Positions 22,719-35,597 are shown, numbered from the stretch's first letter. The stretch is 64,000 nt of DNA from Reticulitermes lucifugus (GCA_026260175.1 JAKCWW010001223.1:1-64000), one strand, 5' to 3'. Notes: generated by a model from the letters alone, not told the origin. A program made the numbers and translations.

Positions 22719-23639
22719 GGTAGTTTCCGCGAAGATGTAATGCGAAAAGCATGGCTCAAGCAATATCCAAATTTAAGATAGACTGACGTGAACAAGATCT
22801 TGTAGTGCGTATAGAGATGTCTCAGCAGTCAATGCCATTCGCGAACAATGAGTAGTTAATTTTAAAAGTGTCATAACAATTATATGACCACCTGCCCCTT
22901 TTAATTTCACACATGGATAGGGCTTTAGAAGCACTGGACGGGAAGCATTTTGAAATCGAATTACTGGAGAAAGGGGTGAAGAGTACAGAAAAGCGGACTG
23001 GAGTACTTTTGCATGCCAAAATCCACGTCCGAGCTGTCGGCAAAAAGGACGGACACACATGAAGTACCGTCACACACAGTTCCATGCGGACTCATGCATC
23101 TTCAGTCTTATGAATGACACAGGATAGCTGCATCTAACAGCACATCGTGTGAGGTTTAGTAATTGAGAAGACTGACATGTCATAGGGTGGAGACAAATTG
23201 AAATGTAGAGTTGGACACGAATATATTCAGGGACATTCGAATATAGTACGTGAGAGAGTGTCCTTATTATTCAGTTCCTTTGATTAATGAGTTCAAAATG
23301 AACTTAGCTGCACTGATTACTCTCAACTGTCAACGCAGCAGACAAATCAAAGATGTTTACGGTTTTGCATACCACATTTATCACGAAGTTAATTTACTAC
23401 GGATGCGGGTACAGAGGATTCCGCGACGAGTTGGCCAAATGTCAATGCTCAAGAGGTTATTTCGAGCAAAAAAGTCATATAAACCGTAGGTCGATTCTAC
23501 GCCATTGTTGAGTTAAGCGTTTATGTACTTTAGCACTGAATACAAAATTGGTGGCCAATAAATCTTTATTGGTATTAACTGAAACGTTTAAAAATAAATA
23601 GTACCTTCAAAATGACTACTTTGTGAAGGCATGCATGTT
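22719..23639. other. Unassigned stretch
   Basis: Overlapping minus-strand frames at 22773-23085 have no recognisable domain. Nothing else assigned. Confidence 0.4.
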
Positions 23640-24010
23640 TCCAGACGTCACTCCATTGAGCTTTCCCACTCAGTGTTTTCCAGTTCGTTTCTTATACCAT
23701 AACTGGCTTCAGTGTACGCTGTACCAGCTATTGTCGTGTTCCTGACTTACTATCGTGGCACGCCATAGACTTCATGCAACACCAGAAGACGATATCTAAT
23801 TGGTTCATGTCGGGTGACAGAGCTGACCATGCCACTGGTCCACTTCTTTCTGCCCAAACTGCTTAACCATGCCACTGGTCCACTTCCTTCTGCCCAAACT
23901 GCTTAACAATTTTCTTTCAAATACTTCGTAATATTTCCGCCGAAGTATACAGGCGCTGCGTCGTGTTGCGTCCATTTCCGTAATGCTGTTCCAAGCTGCA
24001 GGTACAGAAC
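23640..24010 (-). pseudogene. Tc1/mariner-like DDE transposase fragment
   Basis: The minus strand reads QHDAAPVYFGGNITKYL, then AVWAEGSGPVAW, then SPDMNQLDIVFWCCMKSM. These correspond to the QQDGAPPH block (second catalytic Asp) and the W-SPD-LD-W block (third catalytic Asp) of DDE_3 / IS630-Tc1-mariner transposases. The N-terminal helix-turn-helix part is not visible. A stop falls after ENC, and a 40-bp tandem duplication (23827-23906) shifts the frame inside the catalytic region, so this copy is dead. No terminal inverted repeats were found. Confidence 0.7.
23827..23906. repeat. 40-bp tandem duplication in the transposase remnant
   Basis: Two copies of a 40-bp unit starting CCATGCCACTGGTCCACTTC, differing at one base. 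Because 40 is not a multiple of three, it disrupts the transposase frame. The single mismatch suggests it is younger than the decay of the rest. Confidence 0.9.
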
Positions 24011-24426
24011 CTCTGAATGAAGCGGTAGTTGATTTTGTATAAAATTCATTAAATAAGGGTAGATTATCTTCCTTCGGTAAACTGTGGTCTGAGTATGTAC
24101 TGTCCTAGTATTTCATGTCAGACGTTTATCGACAGACTATCTTAAGAATTACTTTTTAATCTTTTTTGTAGATTTTGCTGCGATTAAACGCGATTTGCAA
24201 AAGATTATGTCGATGAGCTTTAATATTTAAAGAAAATTCTTTGGGGAATCAACAGACTAGAGCCAATAATTAGTATTTTAGCCTCACATTTCGGAAAATA
24301 GATCGTATTTCGGGATTTAATGTTTTAAATTGAGGCCTGAGTGAGACATGCCCACACCGATCACTTCCAATTTACTTTGACCGTTTTTGTAAATGTTCAC
24401 TGCTTACATGAGGAAGATTAAGAAAT

Positions 24427-24510
24427 CCACAGAATAAATGGCAAACATATTGACCATTTATTCTGTGGCTGATTTAATGGGATTTCGCATCTTTCATGCA
24501 AAATCCCATT
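24427..24510. repeat. Two adjacent hairpins
   Basis: CCACAGAATAAATGG (24427-24441) is perfectly inverted at 24454-24468. Immediately after, AATGGGATTTCGCAT (24476-24490) is inverted at 24496-24510 with one mismatch. Loops are 12 and 5 bases. Possibly the ends of a small unrecognised element. Confidence 0.75.
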
Positions 24511-25416
24511 AGATCAAGGCGGGATGTGGCAGAAAAATGAGTTACATAAAAATTATGACTCGAAAAAAACTGGAAAATGGATGATATGTTTAGGTTTCCT
24601 CAGAGCCTGTTAATTTATTTCGAGCCACACAGAATTAAATGCTGTGACGGAGAAGCATCCACATTAAACGTCACTGAAAGAAAGGATTGGATATGAAACG
24701 TGTAGTGAAAACAGCTGAAGAATTATCGATATCGCATCATTATTTGCCAGCAATAAACCAGAGGCCATAACGAAGTTTCATGCAGATAAGACTTCTCATT
24801 CCTCCATTTAAAAGAGAAAGAAAATGTGAATTAGGATTGTAGGAGGTAGTTAGGTAGGGTGGGGAAGTGAAATTTGTGAAGTGTGCAAAATTGTACAGAT
24901 ACATGATGTCACGCAAGTGGTGAGATTATGGAAATGCAGAATATAATGGGGTTGCAACTGATTGTGGATCATTTGCAGCAAACAATATATTAACAATAGT
25001 AATGGTATTTCCGACAGCGCTTCTGTCTTTTTTCCTGCTCTCTTTTCATTTTGAGACGAACACATTCGTGACGCAGACCCGTGCTTCCTCCTGTTCGACA
25101 CAGTCTGCTCTCTCTGCACACCAAGTGTCCAGTTCGCTTGCTGTTGTTACTGACAACGACTGAAACTGTATTTCAGCTTTAACAGAAGGACTTTATTCGC
25201 AGTTTTTCCGATACAAGCCTTTAAAAGTTTAATCTCTAACACAGAATTTAAAAATTTTCCTGAAATTCTGAAGGAAAATCACAAATTGAAAGCGAGTGTG
25301 ACCAAGCTACTTAGGAAAATGTTTAGCTCATAACAATAGGATGGAACTTCAAAGTTACCTTTTTCACAACCTAATATAGTTGTGTTTGTCTAGCCGCTAA
25401 AATACTTATTTAGTCT
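24511..25416. other. Unassigned stretch
   Basis: No gene recognised. Confidence 0.4.
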
Positions 25417-25460
25417 GCTACACGTTTCTACAAATTATTTTGCCATCATCAGGAGATGTT
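25417..25460 (-). other. Hammerhead-like motif
   Basis: On the minus strand: CTGATGA, T, GGCAAA...TTTGTA, GAAAC, GTGTAGC. The box and GAAAC are intact and stem II is weaker than in other copies. Confidence 0.4.
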
Positions 25461-25738
25461 TTACAAAAACAGATAAATTGCAAAGATTTCAATAATTCAA
25501 AAAATATGAAAATATTCAATTAAAATTATTTAAATTTTTAACACTGACAAATATGTGTAGGATAGGTTAGGTATCACTATGTAGTGGCTAAATGTCAAAG
25601 TACTTTTTAGTTGTTATCTGTCACGTATATCACTTAGCTGTTAGGTGAGGTTTTGGCCTGCCAAATGCGAAGATTTTTAACTCGTGGTACGAAGTATTTG
25701 TCTTCTACAGATTTATTTACGGATGTAATGTCACAAGG

Positions 25739-26132
25739 TAATTATCAATCACCGTCAACACAACTAGTTATTACTTTTTTATGAGAAGAGTTAAACGGCT
25801 ACATGTTTCGACAACTAAGTGGTCATCTTCAAGCAGGCCATTAAAATACATGAATTATAATTACAATTGCAACGTTAGTTTTGTGTGGTTAGATTGAGAT
25901 CTCAGTCCTTGTGTGTTACAACATACATGTCAATATGAAATGTTGAAACATAAAATATATGATAAGTAATTTGATGGCAAATAATGTTGGCGTTGAAAGG
26001 GCTCATTCTATTGTTCCGTTATACTGGAAGATGAGTTTAGCTTGATTAAAGATTGAAAATTTCATCTTGGACATCCCTTTGTGTTTGCATATATTACAAC
26101 TAATTAGTTGTGTTGATGGTAATTGATAATTA
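25739..26132. mobile_element. Element with 32-bp terminal inverted repeats
   Basis: The left end (25739-25770, containing CGTCAACACAACTAG) is inverted at the right end (26101-26132, CTAATTAGTTGTGTTG-like), 29 of 32 bases matching. A degraded hammerhead-like motif lies on the minus strand at 25796-25840. The left two thirds match a second copy at 40283-40556. It may be a longer relative of the palindromic Penelope-like elements, or a foldback DNA element. No coding sequence is seen. Confidence 0.55.
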
Positions 26133-26175
26133 CTTTCTAATGTACACAAACACAACGAAATGTCCAGGATGAAAT
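26059..26175. repeat. Nested inverted repeat overlapping the element's right end
   Basis: ATTTCATCTTGGACAT... (26059-26087) is inverted at 26147-26175 with about four mismatches in 29. One arm is inside and one is outside the 25739-26132 element, so two palindromes overlap. Confidence 0.6.
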
Positions 26176-26384
26176 TGGCAGTCGTTAATGTCGTCACGTT
26201 TTGAGTGGTATATTTTTGTGCAATTTCTGTGCCAGCGATCAGGCGGTGCTCATTTGTATCCGGTACGTGGTGAAGTAAGCGTGTTCGTTGTTAGTGTAGT
26301 AATTTTATGCAAAGAACTTCGCCGCTAAATAAAGCAGAAATTATAATTTACATACAAACTGCGAAAACGATAAGTGAGAAAACA

Positions 26385-26480
26385 GGAAGGAGGATTTTGG
26401 CGTGGAGATACAAACTGGATTGAACTGATAGAGGATTATGCTCAATATCGGGCCTTTTTGATAAATGTTAAAAGTTTAAG
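26385..26480 (+). mobile_element. Possible LINE 3'-end remnant
   Basis: In two frames the sequence reads GRRILAWRYKLD and then NWIELIEDYAQYRAFL. This resembles the GRPxLRWEDN...DWIxLAQDRxQWRAL ending of RTE-like LINE proteins with a deletion between the blocks. The match is by memory of the family pattern and is weak. Confidence 0.3.
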
Positions 26481-26702
26481 GCATAATAAAGATGCAAAAC
26501 TCCCCGACCAACTGAATAACAAGCAAAAGCTGATGATTTAACATCATCTGCAAATGCCATTTTGGAAAGTATTTACGGATTGACGAAACTCAGTAATGAG
26601 ATACGGAATTTTTATATATAACCACTAATTCCTGCAGCGAAAGTCATGGTGTTCGTTATCAAGTTGCACTGCTACACAAAAGATTGAATTTGTATATGGA
26701 TT

Positions 26703-26775
26703 ATTTAACGACACCGCCAGTAGCTCAGACTACATAGCGCTAAATTTTCACTGCTGATTTCAACGCGGTTTGCAC
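26703..26775 (+). mobile_element. Possible tRNA-like SINE head
   Basis: AGTAGCTCAGACTACATAGC resembles an A box and GATTTCAACGC a B box, with tRNA-like spacing. No body was identified. Confidence 0.35.
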
Positions 26776-29224
26776 AAACTTATTATGTTGCTTCCTACAT
26801 TTTTCAGTCACTGGCGAGGAAGCACCATGTTTGTGATATTCATATTTCAATAATTTCGTGATAAATGAGCATTAAATCTTCGTTTCAACGGCGGAGAACA
26901 TTTTTCTCTTAATGCGCTTTTTGCATGTTCATTTTAGCCTATTTCCATTACAACAAAAGGTACTGGAAGAAGTACCCTTTCTCCGCCAGAGCTAATCTTA
27001 AAACAGAGAGACTACTGAAATAGTGCTTTGGTTTTTTCTTAATGCTTTCAATTACATGCAAAATAAATTATTATTCCACAGGCATATTTAACAAACTTCC
27101 AGAAAAATGTAAACAATCATACGGTTACACAGTTTCACTGTTTTTAAGGTTGCGACTATGAAGATATGTGTCTTCTTGGATGTGAATTGTCTGATACATA
27201 TGTACCGAAGTTTCAGAAGAGCGTTCTGCCTCCATCGCCAGGGTAGGTAAACCCTCTTACCTATCGTATTCTGAGGAAGGATGTAGCAGATTTCTCTGAA
27301 ACATCAGTACATAACTATGAGACTACACGTTGTTACACCCCAGAAGACAGTTACCTTAATAACACGGTATGCGAACATCCTAAGTGATAAAGGAAATTTG
27401 GTGCACTGCGAGACAAAGACGCCGAAGCATTCTTATATATTAAATTCACGAAATAGAAAGGCAAGAACACACTCGAACTTCCCTCGTATTTATGACTATG
27501 GTGTCGCAAGGTGATAAGGCTTTAAATATCAAATAAATAACCTTATACACTAAACCGCATATGGATTATTTAGTTATGGTATATTTAATGTAAAAGAGGT
27601 CGCCTATAACAGTAGATGCTGACGAGATAGCTTATACGTGTACATTAGTTCCAATTTGTAGTCGTTTATGGACAAACTGTTAAAATTAAGTATCGGACAT
27701 GAACTTAATTTTCTGGCGAATTTAGAGTGTTATATCTTGGAAAAGGCGTGTCCTGCAGTAGAATAGGTTTACCTTATCTTGGAACTGCTTTCCTGTATCA
27801 ACGAAATGAGCAATAGAGCCTTAACGCTCCACAAGTAGACTGCTGTTCTACACAGTTTCTTAGAAGATTACCGTGGAAAGAGACTTTAAACTTGCCACTA
27901 ATAACTGCCAGTACCCATATTTGTTTGTCATCCTTTCACTGCTGTTTTTTTTGGTGCTCACTTTTGGCCTTCCAGATGTCATTTTATCAGTTTATAGTGC
28001 TGAAGAAACATCTGGGAAGCCACAGATACAGTCAAACTAATGAGGAGGAGGATATGGCAAGGAGCGACTGTCGAAGGCACAAGACACTTACTTCTGTAGA
28101 CACTGGGTAGGAATATTCACCTCACGGTATTAAAGTTTGTATTTCCACAGGGACTAAGATGCATACGTAGTAAAAGTGTTTACTAGTCCTAGGAGGTTTT
28201 ATAGTATAAGTATCAAGCTTTCAATGGTTCTGTTGGATATTTATGCCTTATAAACTTAATTCTATATAAAAACTCTTTACAAGACGTAAACCTTATTCCA
28301 TTACTCTTAATGAAGCTCAGTGTATCGTTTCACGACGTGTGCCTTCAAACTTAATTCTTCATTGTTCTCTTTAATTACATTTTATATGAAAACGCTACTA
28401 ATATAACTTAGAAACTTAAAAATTAATGGTGCTTTAAATGAAATTTTAAACATAAAATTACTTTTTTTACAAAATAATCCGTACTTAATAATGCATTATT
28501 ACCATTTTCTTATTCCTTTTTATCTGCGAAGAACCACTGTCATTTATGACAACCTAATTAGAGGCACCCTGTAGCCGACGTTTCGCTGTGTTAAACACTA
28601 TTATATTATTGACAACACGAAGAACATGGATTATTAATTAGGAAGCTAGTTTGAACGACGCACTCGGGCGTCGTCTCAGCTTTTAAAATCCATATAGGCC
28701 TATGTATTTCTTTTTAAGTACAATACTTTGAAATCTAAGCTGTCATAATTGCTTCGATACATAAGCTTCTAACAATACGCTTTAAGAACCTTTGTGGGCT
28801 GTACAGCCTACTTGGAAATTACCTGTAATGAGAGGTGTAAGAACTGTAACAATTTAAATAAAAATTTGTGGATTATAGATACAAACTTTACCAAGAACGA
28901 ACAATACCTTTTTCCAAGTCAGTATACCAATATACTCTAACCGGCAGAAGAAACGTAGCCCGACAAAATAAAGATGGATAGATTAGCAGCCATAAAGGCG
29001 GAATAAGAATGGAATGGCTTGTACCGTCTTGCTGATGATAACTAATACTGAAGCACATGACAGATCTGTGACGTTCAACACTGCACATACAAAAATCAGC
29101 ACTTTATTCTTTCAAAATTCAGTGGTAACTACATGTACCACATGATGTCAACCTTAAGGAAACCTCAATTTTGTGCACACAGTGCATTTATGTGTTTCGT
29201 ATATTTCTCACAATACACACGGTT
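26776..29224. other. Unassigned stretch
   Basis: No gene or repeat recognised in about 2.4 kb. Confidence 0.4.
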
Positions 29225-29345
29225 CACTTCGCCAAACAGCGTTACCTAGCCTGTCTTTATAATGGAGAGAGGATGTGTTCTCTATGCGGTATGAACTGAA
29301 ATTTAATTTAGATTAACGCCAGTCTTAAAATTGATAACTCATCGC
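29225..29345 (+). mobile_element. R1 distal segment, fragment
   Basis: GCGGTATGAACTGAAATTTA followed by GATTAACGCCAGTCTTA parallels 37270-37320 (GCGGTACGAACTGTATATTT, GGTTAATCTTAGTTCTG) and 46905-46950. An old fragment. Confidence 0.5.
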
Positions 29346-30140
29346 TGTCTCAAGTTTGTTCACCTTCTTACACTCTCTTTCCCTAACTTTCATTTCAGTA
29401 TTATCCTTCTGGCTCTTTCTCGGCGCTAAGTAGTTTCTCACAAAAGATGAGTACATTTGTGTTCCCCCACCCAACTTACACTAACCTCTTTCATTTGCCT
29501 GCGTTATCAGCAATAATTTTGCTGAATAAATAACGAAGATTTTCATTTAGTAATACTCATTTCTTTTACTCTCAATTTTCGCTTCTTTCGGTCAGAATAC
29601 TGCAATGAATATTGTATTTTGGTTCATTTAACGATGCTATTTCAACAACACAAGTTATGCATTTTTGAACGGCGGTATCACAATGAAAGGTGAGTAAGAC
29701 GAGATGTGAAAGGCAGCAGATGTAGCCAGTTTTAACGTATTTTATCATCACAGTCCTTGCTTTACGAAACTGAATACAACTGCCGAAATTTCAGTAATGA
29801 TATCCAGACTTCAGTTGGAGATTTGAGCACTCGATTTGCAAAATAATAAGTTGGAATATTAAACTTTCTATCGCGATGTTTAAGTCCGTGTCTTCAAATA
29901 TTTCCAATTTAGGTTCTTCCCCCCTCGAATTACGAGTCTTGAATAAACGCAATGAGGAAATACAAAACATTGGTGCATGTAAATATTAACATGTGGGAAA
30001 TATAATTTGGAGTACCTATTAATTTACAAGTGTATTGAGAGTCACTACAGATAGTTGTATTCGTACTACGTTTTATCAATAATCAGTTATGGTGTAATTT
30101 ACATAGTAAATATGCTCTTTTCGTATATATACGCGTGTAT
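29346..30140. other. Unassigned stretch
   Basis: Only a short ATTTAACGATGCTATTTCA block (29627-29646) resembling that at 3816 was noted. Confidence 0.4.
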
Positions 30141-30148
30141 ATATATAG

Positions 30149-30418
30149 CCGATCCCAGTGGCCGTGCGGTCTAAGGCGTGGGTCTTCGGCCGCTCGCTTA
30201 NNNNNNNNNNNNNNNNNNNNNNNNNNNNNNNNNNNNNNNNNNNNNNNNNNNNNNNNNNNNNNNNNNNNNNNNNNNNNNNNNNNNNNNNNNNNNNNNNNNN
30301 NNNNNNNNNNNNNNNNNNNNNNNNNNNNNNNNNNNNNNNNNNNNNNNNNNNNNNNNNNNNGACGAAACGAGGAGGCCCAGGCCCATATAGGGCTGTCGAG
30401 CCATAGGAAAAAAAAATA
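30149..30418 (+). mobile_element. SINE-A, full length, containing the assembly gap
   Basis: The head CCGATCCCAGTGGCCGTGCG begins at 30149 and the 3' end GAGGAGGCCCAGGCCC ... GCCATAGGAAAAAAAAA ends at about 30416. Between them are 160 unknown bases (30201-30360). The total span is close to the 259 bp of the complete copy at 43616-43874, so the gap appears to hide only the SINE body. Frames called across the Ns are artefacts. Confidence 0.85.
30201..30360. other. Assembly gap (160 N)
   Basis: A run of unknown bases inside a SINE-A copy. Confidence 0.99.
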
Positions 30419-32523
30419 TATATCACGGAGGTGCTTATAATTTGCACCCACCTCAACACTCGATGTTTTCAAGAATGGCTTTTACTGTTAACCGATTCAA
30501 TTTGCACAAAAATTAAAATTATTATATTATTGATATTATTCAAGATCAAAAATTTTTAAGTTATGAATATCTAACAGGCTAGCCCAAATTAAGATTTAGA
30601 TAAACAAATATGAGCCTATACAATTAATTAAATACGAGGTACAATACTGAAAATGATTTTTCTACAAAGGAGAAATGTAAGACGACACTAACAATATTTC
30701 TACGGATGGTTTTTACGAGTATTTACTTGACCGTGAAATATGATAACAAAACGACAAAGATAATGGAAACTGCATACGTGAGGGTTCACAGATCGATACT
30801 GGCACAAATTACAAAATAAGAAGCCCATTGCATATCAGATATACAGATGTAGTTGACATGAATACAATGTTCCAACTGCACACGACATGCAGGTGGAAGG
30901 CAAGACAACAGGGTGTCTAAAATATGCAGGACTTTGGTATAGCTGTAACGCTTTCCAACTGCATTGGGAGGTACCTGTTTCAAATATTGCATTGGTGACT
31001 GGCTATCCTGAATGATGATTTCGTCGGTTTCCTCAACATATCTAGGGAAATGGGGAACACCGTAAATGTTTATTTCAAACTTCGTTAAAAATAGTACGTA
31101 TAAATCAAAGGATCGCTCAGTGATACATGTATAGGCCTATTCCATTCAAAGCACGTTAGATATTGTCCGCCAAGCGAAACATCTCTGATGTCGCGTAACT
31201 ACAATAAGCATAGGAGCTTTGATAGCTTCGGTAACTAAGAGGACCATCAGTTTAATCATAATTGAAATGTGTCAACAAATTTCAGTAAATTATTAAGGGT
31301 TTTAAATCAGTTGTATATGAAGGAATTCGTAAAGAACATCTTAGGACCTCTTAATGTATATAAAACTTACGTTTTTACAAATATAACGATAGTTACTGAT
31401 GAAACTTCATTTTCTTTGTCGTAGGCATAGAAGCATTAATTATTGATAAAATGCAGATATATTTAACAGGACGATATTTACTGAATTATCTTATTTAAAA
31501 TTTTTGGATATCCAGAATCAGAAATTGCATTTTTAAGCAAAACCTAACATGAGGTTCAAGAGTAATCATATCGTTAATTCTGATAACATAAATTGTACCC
31601 TCTACGGAGTTTTTAAAGACTTCATAATCACTTTCATGTCTTCAAGATTAAAGTAACAAACATCAACACTTGGACAATTACAGTAAAATTGCTGTAAACT
31701 AATTTATATACACAACTGATACAAAAGTTTTGTCATGTTCAACTGTAGATTTTAGAGCAATATTCCCTGGCTACCGATAAATAACATCCGGAACATGCTG
31801 GGAATTGTAATTAAACAATACGATGTTATCGTTTTAAGTGTACAGCACTAGTTTTATTTTTCTACCATTACAACATTGTGCAGGTAAACGATGAATAATT
31901 TTATGATGTATTACAAATATTTGAAAGCCATAGGAATGTACGTAGGACCTTGCACATACTTTGCAACTTTGGATAAAGCTAGAGTCTGTACAGCGGGAAT
32001 AATCAGCGACCCTAAATAAACACAAAACTGACATAACAGTAATATTAAGTTATCATGTTGTTCAAAGTTCTATTATGTTACTGCTTTTGGACGTAATTTA
32101 CAAAAAAAGGTACAGTTATACATGTCCAGGTCATGAAGACATATAGAGGGAGCAGAGTTAGAGCTCCACAGGTTCTTAACTTCTACCATAGGTGGAGGTG
32201 AGTGAAAATACACAAAACATGAAAACATAAAGAAGAGGATGTGTGAATTACTTACAAAACACGATTGTGAGAGTAAGCGTTGATGTATAGAAGTTTAGTT
32301 TCTGTGTTCATTGGACCATAGGAATGTAGAACTGACACTGAACACGATACAGCTATTAGGGAATAGAAGCAATAATAACAGCCTGCACACCAACCGGACT
32401 CGTGCACTGAATTGAAATTTCACGAACGAGTGGTCTCTTGCAACAGGTAGCCTTCTAAATAGGCTTATACTTGTGCGTCATATTAGTCGTCAATCAGAGG
32501 TTCGTTTTTCGTCCCGTACTGGG

Positions 32524-32550
32524 TAATAATAATAATAATAATAATAATAA
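32524..32550. repeat. (AAT)n microsatellite
   Basis: Uninterrupted trinucleotide run. Confidence 0.95.
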
Positions 32551-35338
32551 GTAATCATGTAACAGTACAAAACATACAACATGTGAAATAACTCTATATG
32601 TTCCACATATTGTAACCACTGAATAACTGCAACGTTACAGACCCTAGAAACATTTTTGTTTCAGGTATATAATTGTAAATATCCTGCATAAAGGTGATAA
32701 AAATAATTATAATATATTTATAGAAGTGAAGGCGAAAGACATTTTATAGACTTCTCAATGCACAATGTACACAAGTATCCTTATTCCGTCAATATTTCTT
32801 CTTAAAGAATAAGAAGACTTTAAATAATGTTTTGTGTGACATAGAACGTATACCTTAACAAGGTTCTATTTTCTTTCAAAATGTCCCAAGCTTTCAAGGT
32901 ACATGCAGAAATGTATTTTCACTCACCCTTGTAGTAGTAGCATTCTTTTCTCTGCGCCGAATTTCACGAAACTCTTGTGTGTTCAGGAATATTATATTCA
33001 GATATCTGATACTAAATTTCAGCCAATTCGGACAATAAATATGGGCAGTACGGCTATAAATTGATTTACGTCCCTAAGTAACGTATGCCATTCACTGCGT
33101 TAAATTTCGCAAAACTCACAACACTCAGTAAATTTTTGTTGACATTTCCTGTAAAGAATTTATTCAAAATGGATTGAAAAATTTAGAAAATAGGAAAAAA
33201 CATTATTTAACCCTTGAAGTAAAATATGGCTTTCACTAAACCAACTTTCACGAAGCTCAAAATTGTTTAATGTTATTAGGAGTTCGTCCTTCCTTCGTAA
33301 AAACGCCTAATAATTCCAAACGTCATGCAGTAGCATGTGCTACTGAATACAGGTATAACCACACACTATTCAGTTTGCAGCACAAAGTCATTTATTATTA
33401 ATTTAAAACACTAATTAAACTAGAAGAAAAACAAGTTAAGAACTGTGCGCACAATGTGTCACTTCTGGCTCCTTCGGTCTGCTCTTGTCCCTATGTTACA
33501 AATTCGTGGCCATTTTCACACAGACTACATCATACAATAAGTGTAGAGTAGTGGATTTCGTACTAGATTACTTGACGACGCTCTACAGTTACATATAAAA
33601 ATACCCGCAATAAAGAAAATACTGCCATTACATGTCATTATGAAACCCAGAAATTTATCGAACTGGCACAGTGAAATTAAACTGCAATGACATTTGGAAC
33701 ACGTGGCAATATTAATAACAGTACGTCCAGCAATTGGTAAGGCGCTGGAGCCCGTGCACGGGAGTTTGAATCTGCTCAACATGAAAGAACCCATCTCCAA
33801 TAACATTCAAAGAACAGCAGTTCTTGGAACATTACACACTGGCTGCAAATCTCTGTCTTCAGCAATCATTAATATAAATTGTAATTACTTTTTGTACCAC
33901 ATGGATGTATGAATTGGACTAACCAGTGCAACATATTAGGGAGAACAAATAAAACAATAAAACATAACAACAGCAGGAAAGTAGAAGACAACAACAACAG
34001 AGGTCATGAACCCATACACGCTGACAACGTCACAGCTTTTCAACCGAAGACAGTAATTTATCCAACTGAAGTAGTTAAATATGTATAAAAAGCCACAAAA
34101 TATCCACACGTCAGTAAGTGCGGTTAGGTTAATGTTAGACTGAGAAAATACATTATGTGACAAGGCTCTACAGTGAATCGCTCCGAACTGGTCATCCCTG
34201 TTCAATATCCTTCACTGAGAAGGCTTCTCTTCGCCACCACATCCCGGCCAGCATTGGAGTTCATCAAACTTCCTACAAAATGGATACGGGAAGCCCTTTT
34301 GCGGCGGCGGGGGGGGGGGAGGAATAAAGTATTCGAAGTGTTTCATTCACGTCTATATGGTGCAAAAATGACAGCATTTTGTGTAGTTAATTACATAATT
34401 TCATAACTTTTTAATTACCGCAACGTGAAGTACAAGGAATGTACGTGTATTTGTATGGTTGTCATTAGAAAAATATTTTTTTTTTCAGGTAGAAAAGTTA
34501 CCTCATTACGAAGAAAAAGTACGAAGGTATGGCCACTGACTGTATCAACTGCCTGTGTGACATACATCGATGCTGCATTGTGTAATGTAACTTGTCAGAC
34601 TGCTAAGGCTGTGAGCCTTTCATTTTCTTCACAATGCCCGTCCCATTGTGAGGTTGCCATTACAGAGAAATTGCAAAACGAAAAGGGATCGATCGGAAAA
34701 AAGTTTCTTTCTTCTAAAAGCACGTGATGGACGACAGTCAATTAGGGGAAGTACGGAGCGCTCTAAGGGCGACAGCGAATGCAGGGTATTTCACTTATGA
34801 CTAGAAGCAACACACATCGTCAAATGTCTGTCGACAATTAGCGATATGTACCGCTAATAAGGTAGTGCAACAGTGGTATGAAGAGAATTCCATCCAGAAA
34901 TACACACTAAATTCCAGGCAGGGTTCCAGAAGTAGAACTTTTACATAAACTAGGCCACGGTTTCTCAACTGGGGATGCGTGAGTGAGTAGACTTTACTTA
35001 GTACAATATACGTGTATTTCCCTTCAGATTTTCTTAATCTTAGTATTATTATCAATGTTTTTGTAATAAACATTTACACTAACTTAATAAATATTTTAAC
35101 AGTTTCAGCATTCCTATTTTTTGTGAACTTTCTAACTTCAAAATATTACTGCAAGTTTTGCCTCAAGGTGCATTCCAATCGAAATAATTTTGGAAAGGGG
35201 GACCACTAAAGTAATTAGATTTTGTAAGGGGTCCGCGGTAACATAAACGTTGGGAAACCATCAAATAGACACTCAAAATATGCTTATCCATTGTCTCACA
35301 GCAAGCGTATTAGAGATATGTTTGGCGAATATACGATA

Positions 35339-35357
35339 TTATATATATATATATATA
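35339..35357. repeat. (AT)n microsatellite
   Basis: Uninterrupted AT dinucleotide run. Confidence 0.9.
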
Positions 35358-35597
35358 ACTTTAACTATACAACTTGTTACAAAAATAAAAAAAGCACACC
35401 TCAATATATTGGAAATTTTAATAAAGTGTTGATTTTAGAATATTGATTTTAGCAACTAAATTTTAATAACTAATTACTTTATTAAAAATAAAATATGCAA
35501 TGGCTACCAAGATAAACAATAATAACTGTAAAATCTCACAAATGAAGTATATATTTTGTGTACAAGTTTGACTATTTTGAAAGATTTATGCAATTGT

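Larger units (their letters stand above)
30419..35589. other. Long sparse stretch, no gene seen
   Basis: About 5 kb without an assignable gene. It holds an (AAT)n run at 32524-32550, a G-run at about 34303-34320, an (AT)n run at 35339-35357 and a tRNA-like B-box stretch (GGGAGTTTGAATCTG at about 33759) preceded by AATTGGTAAGGCGCTGG, possibly an old SINE. Frames of 60-100 codons here have no recognisable domain. Confidence 0.45.

Noticed and set aside
24427-24510. Bacterial-type terminators
   Set aside because: The surrounding DNA is clearly eukaryotic and repeat-rich, no gene precedes the hairpins and no T-run follows.
30076-30472. Long frames crossing the gap
   Set aside because: They are open because of the Ns and the SINE sequence.
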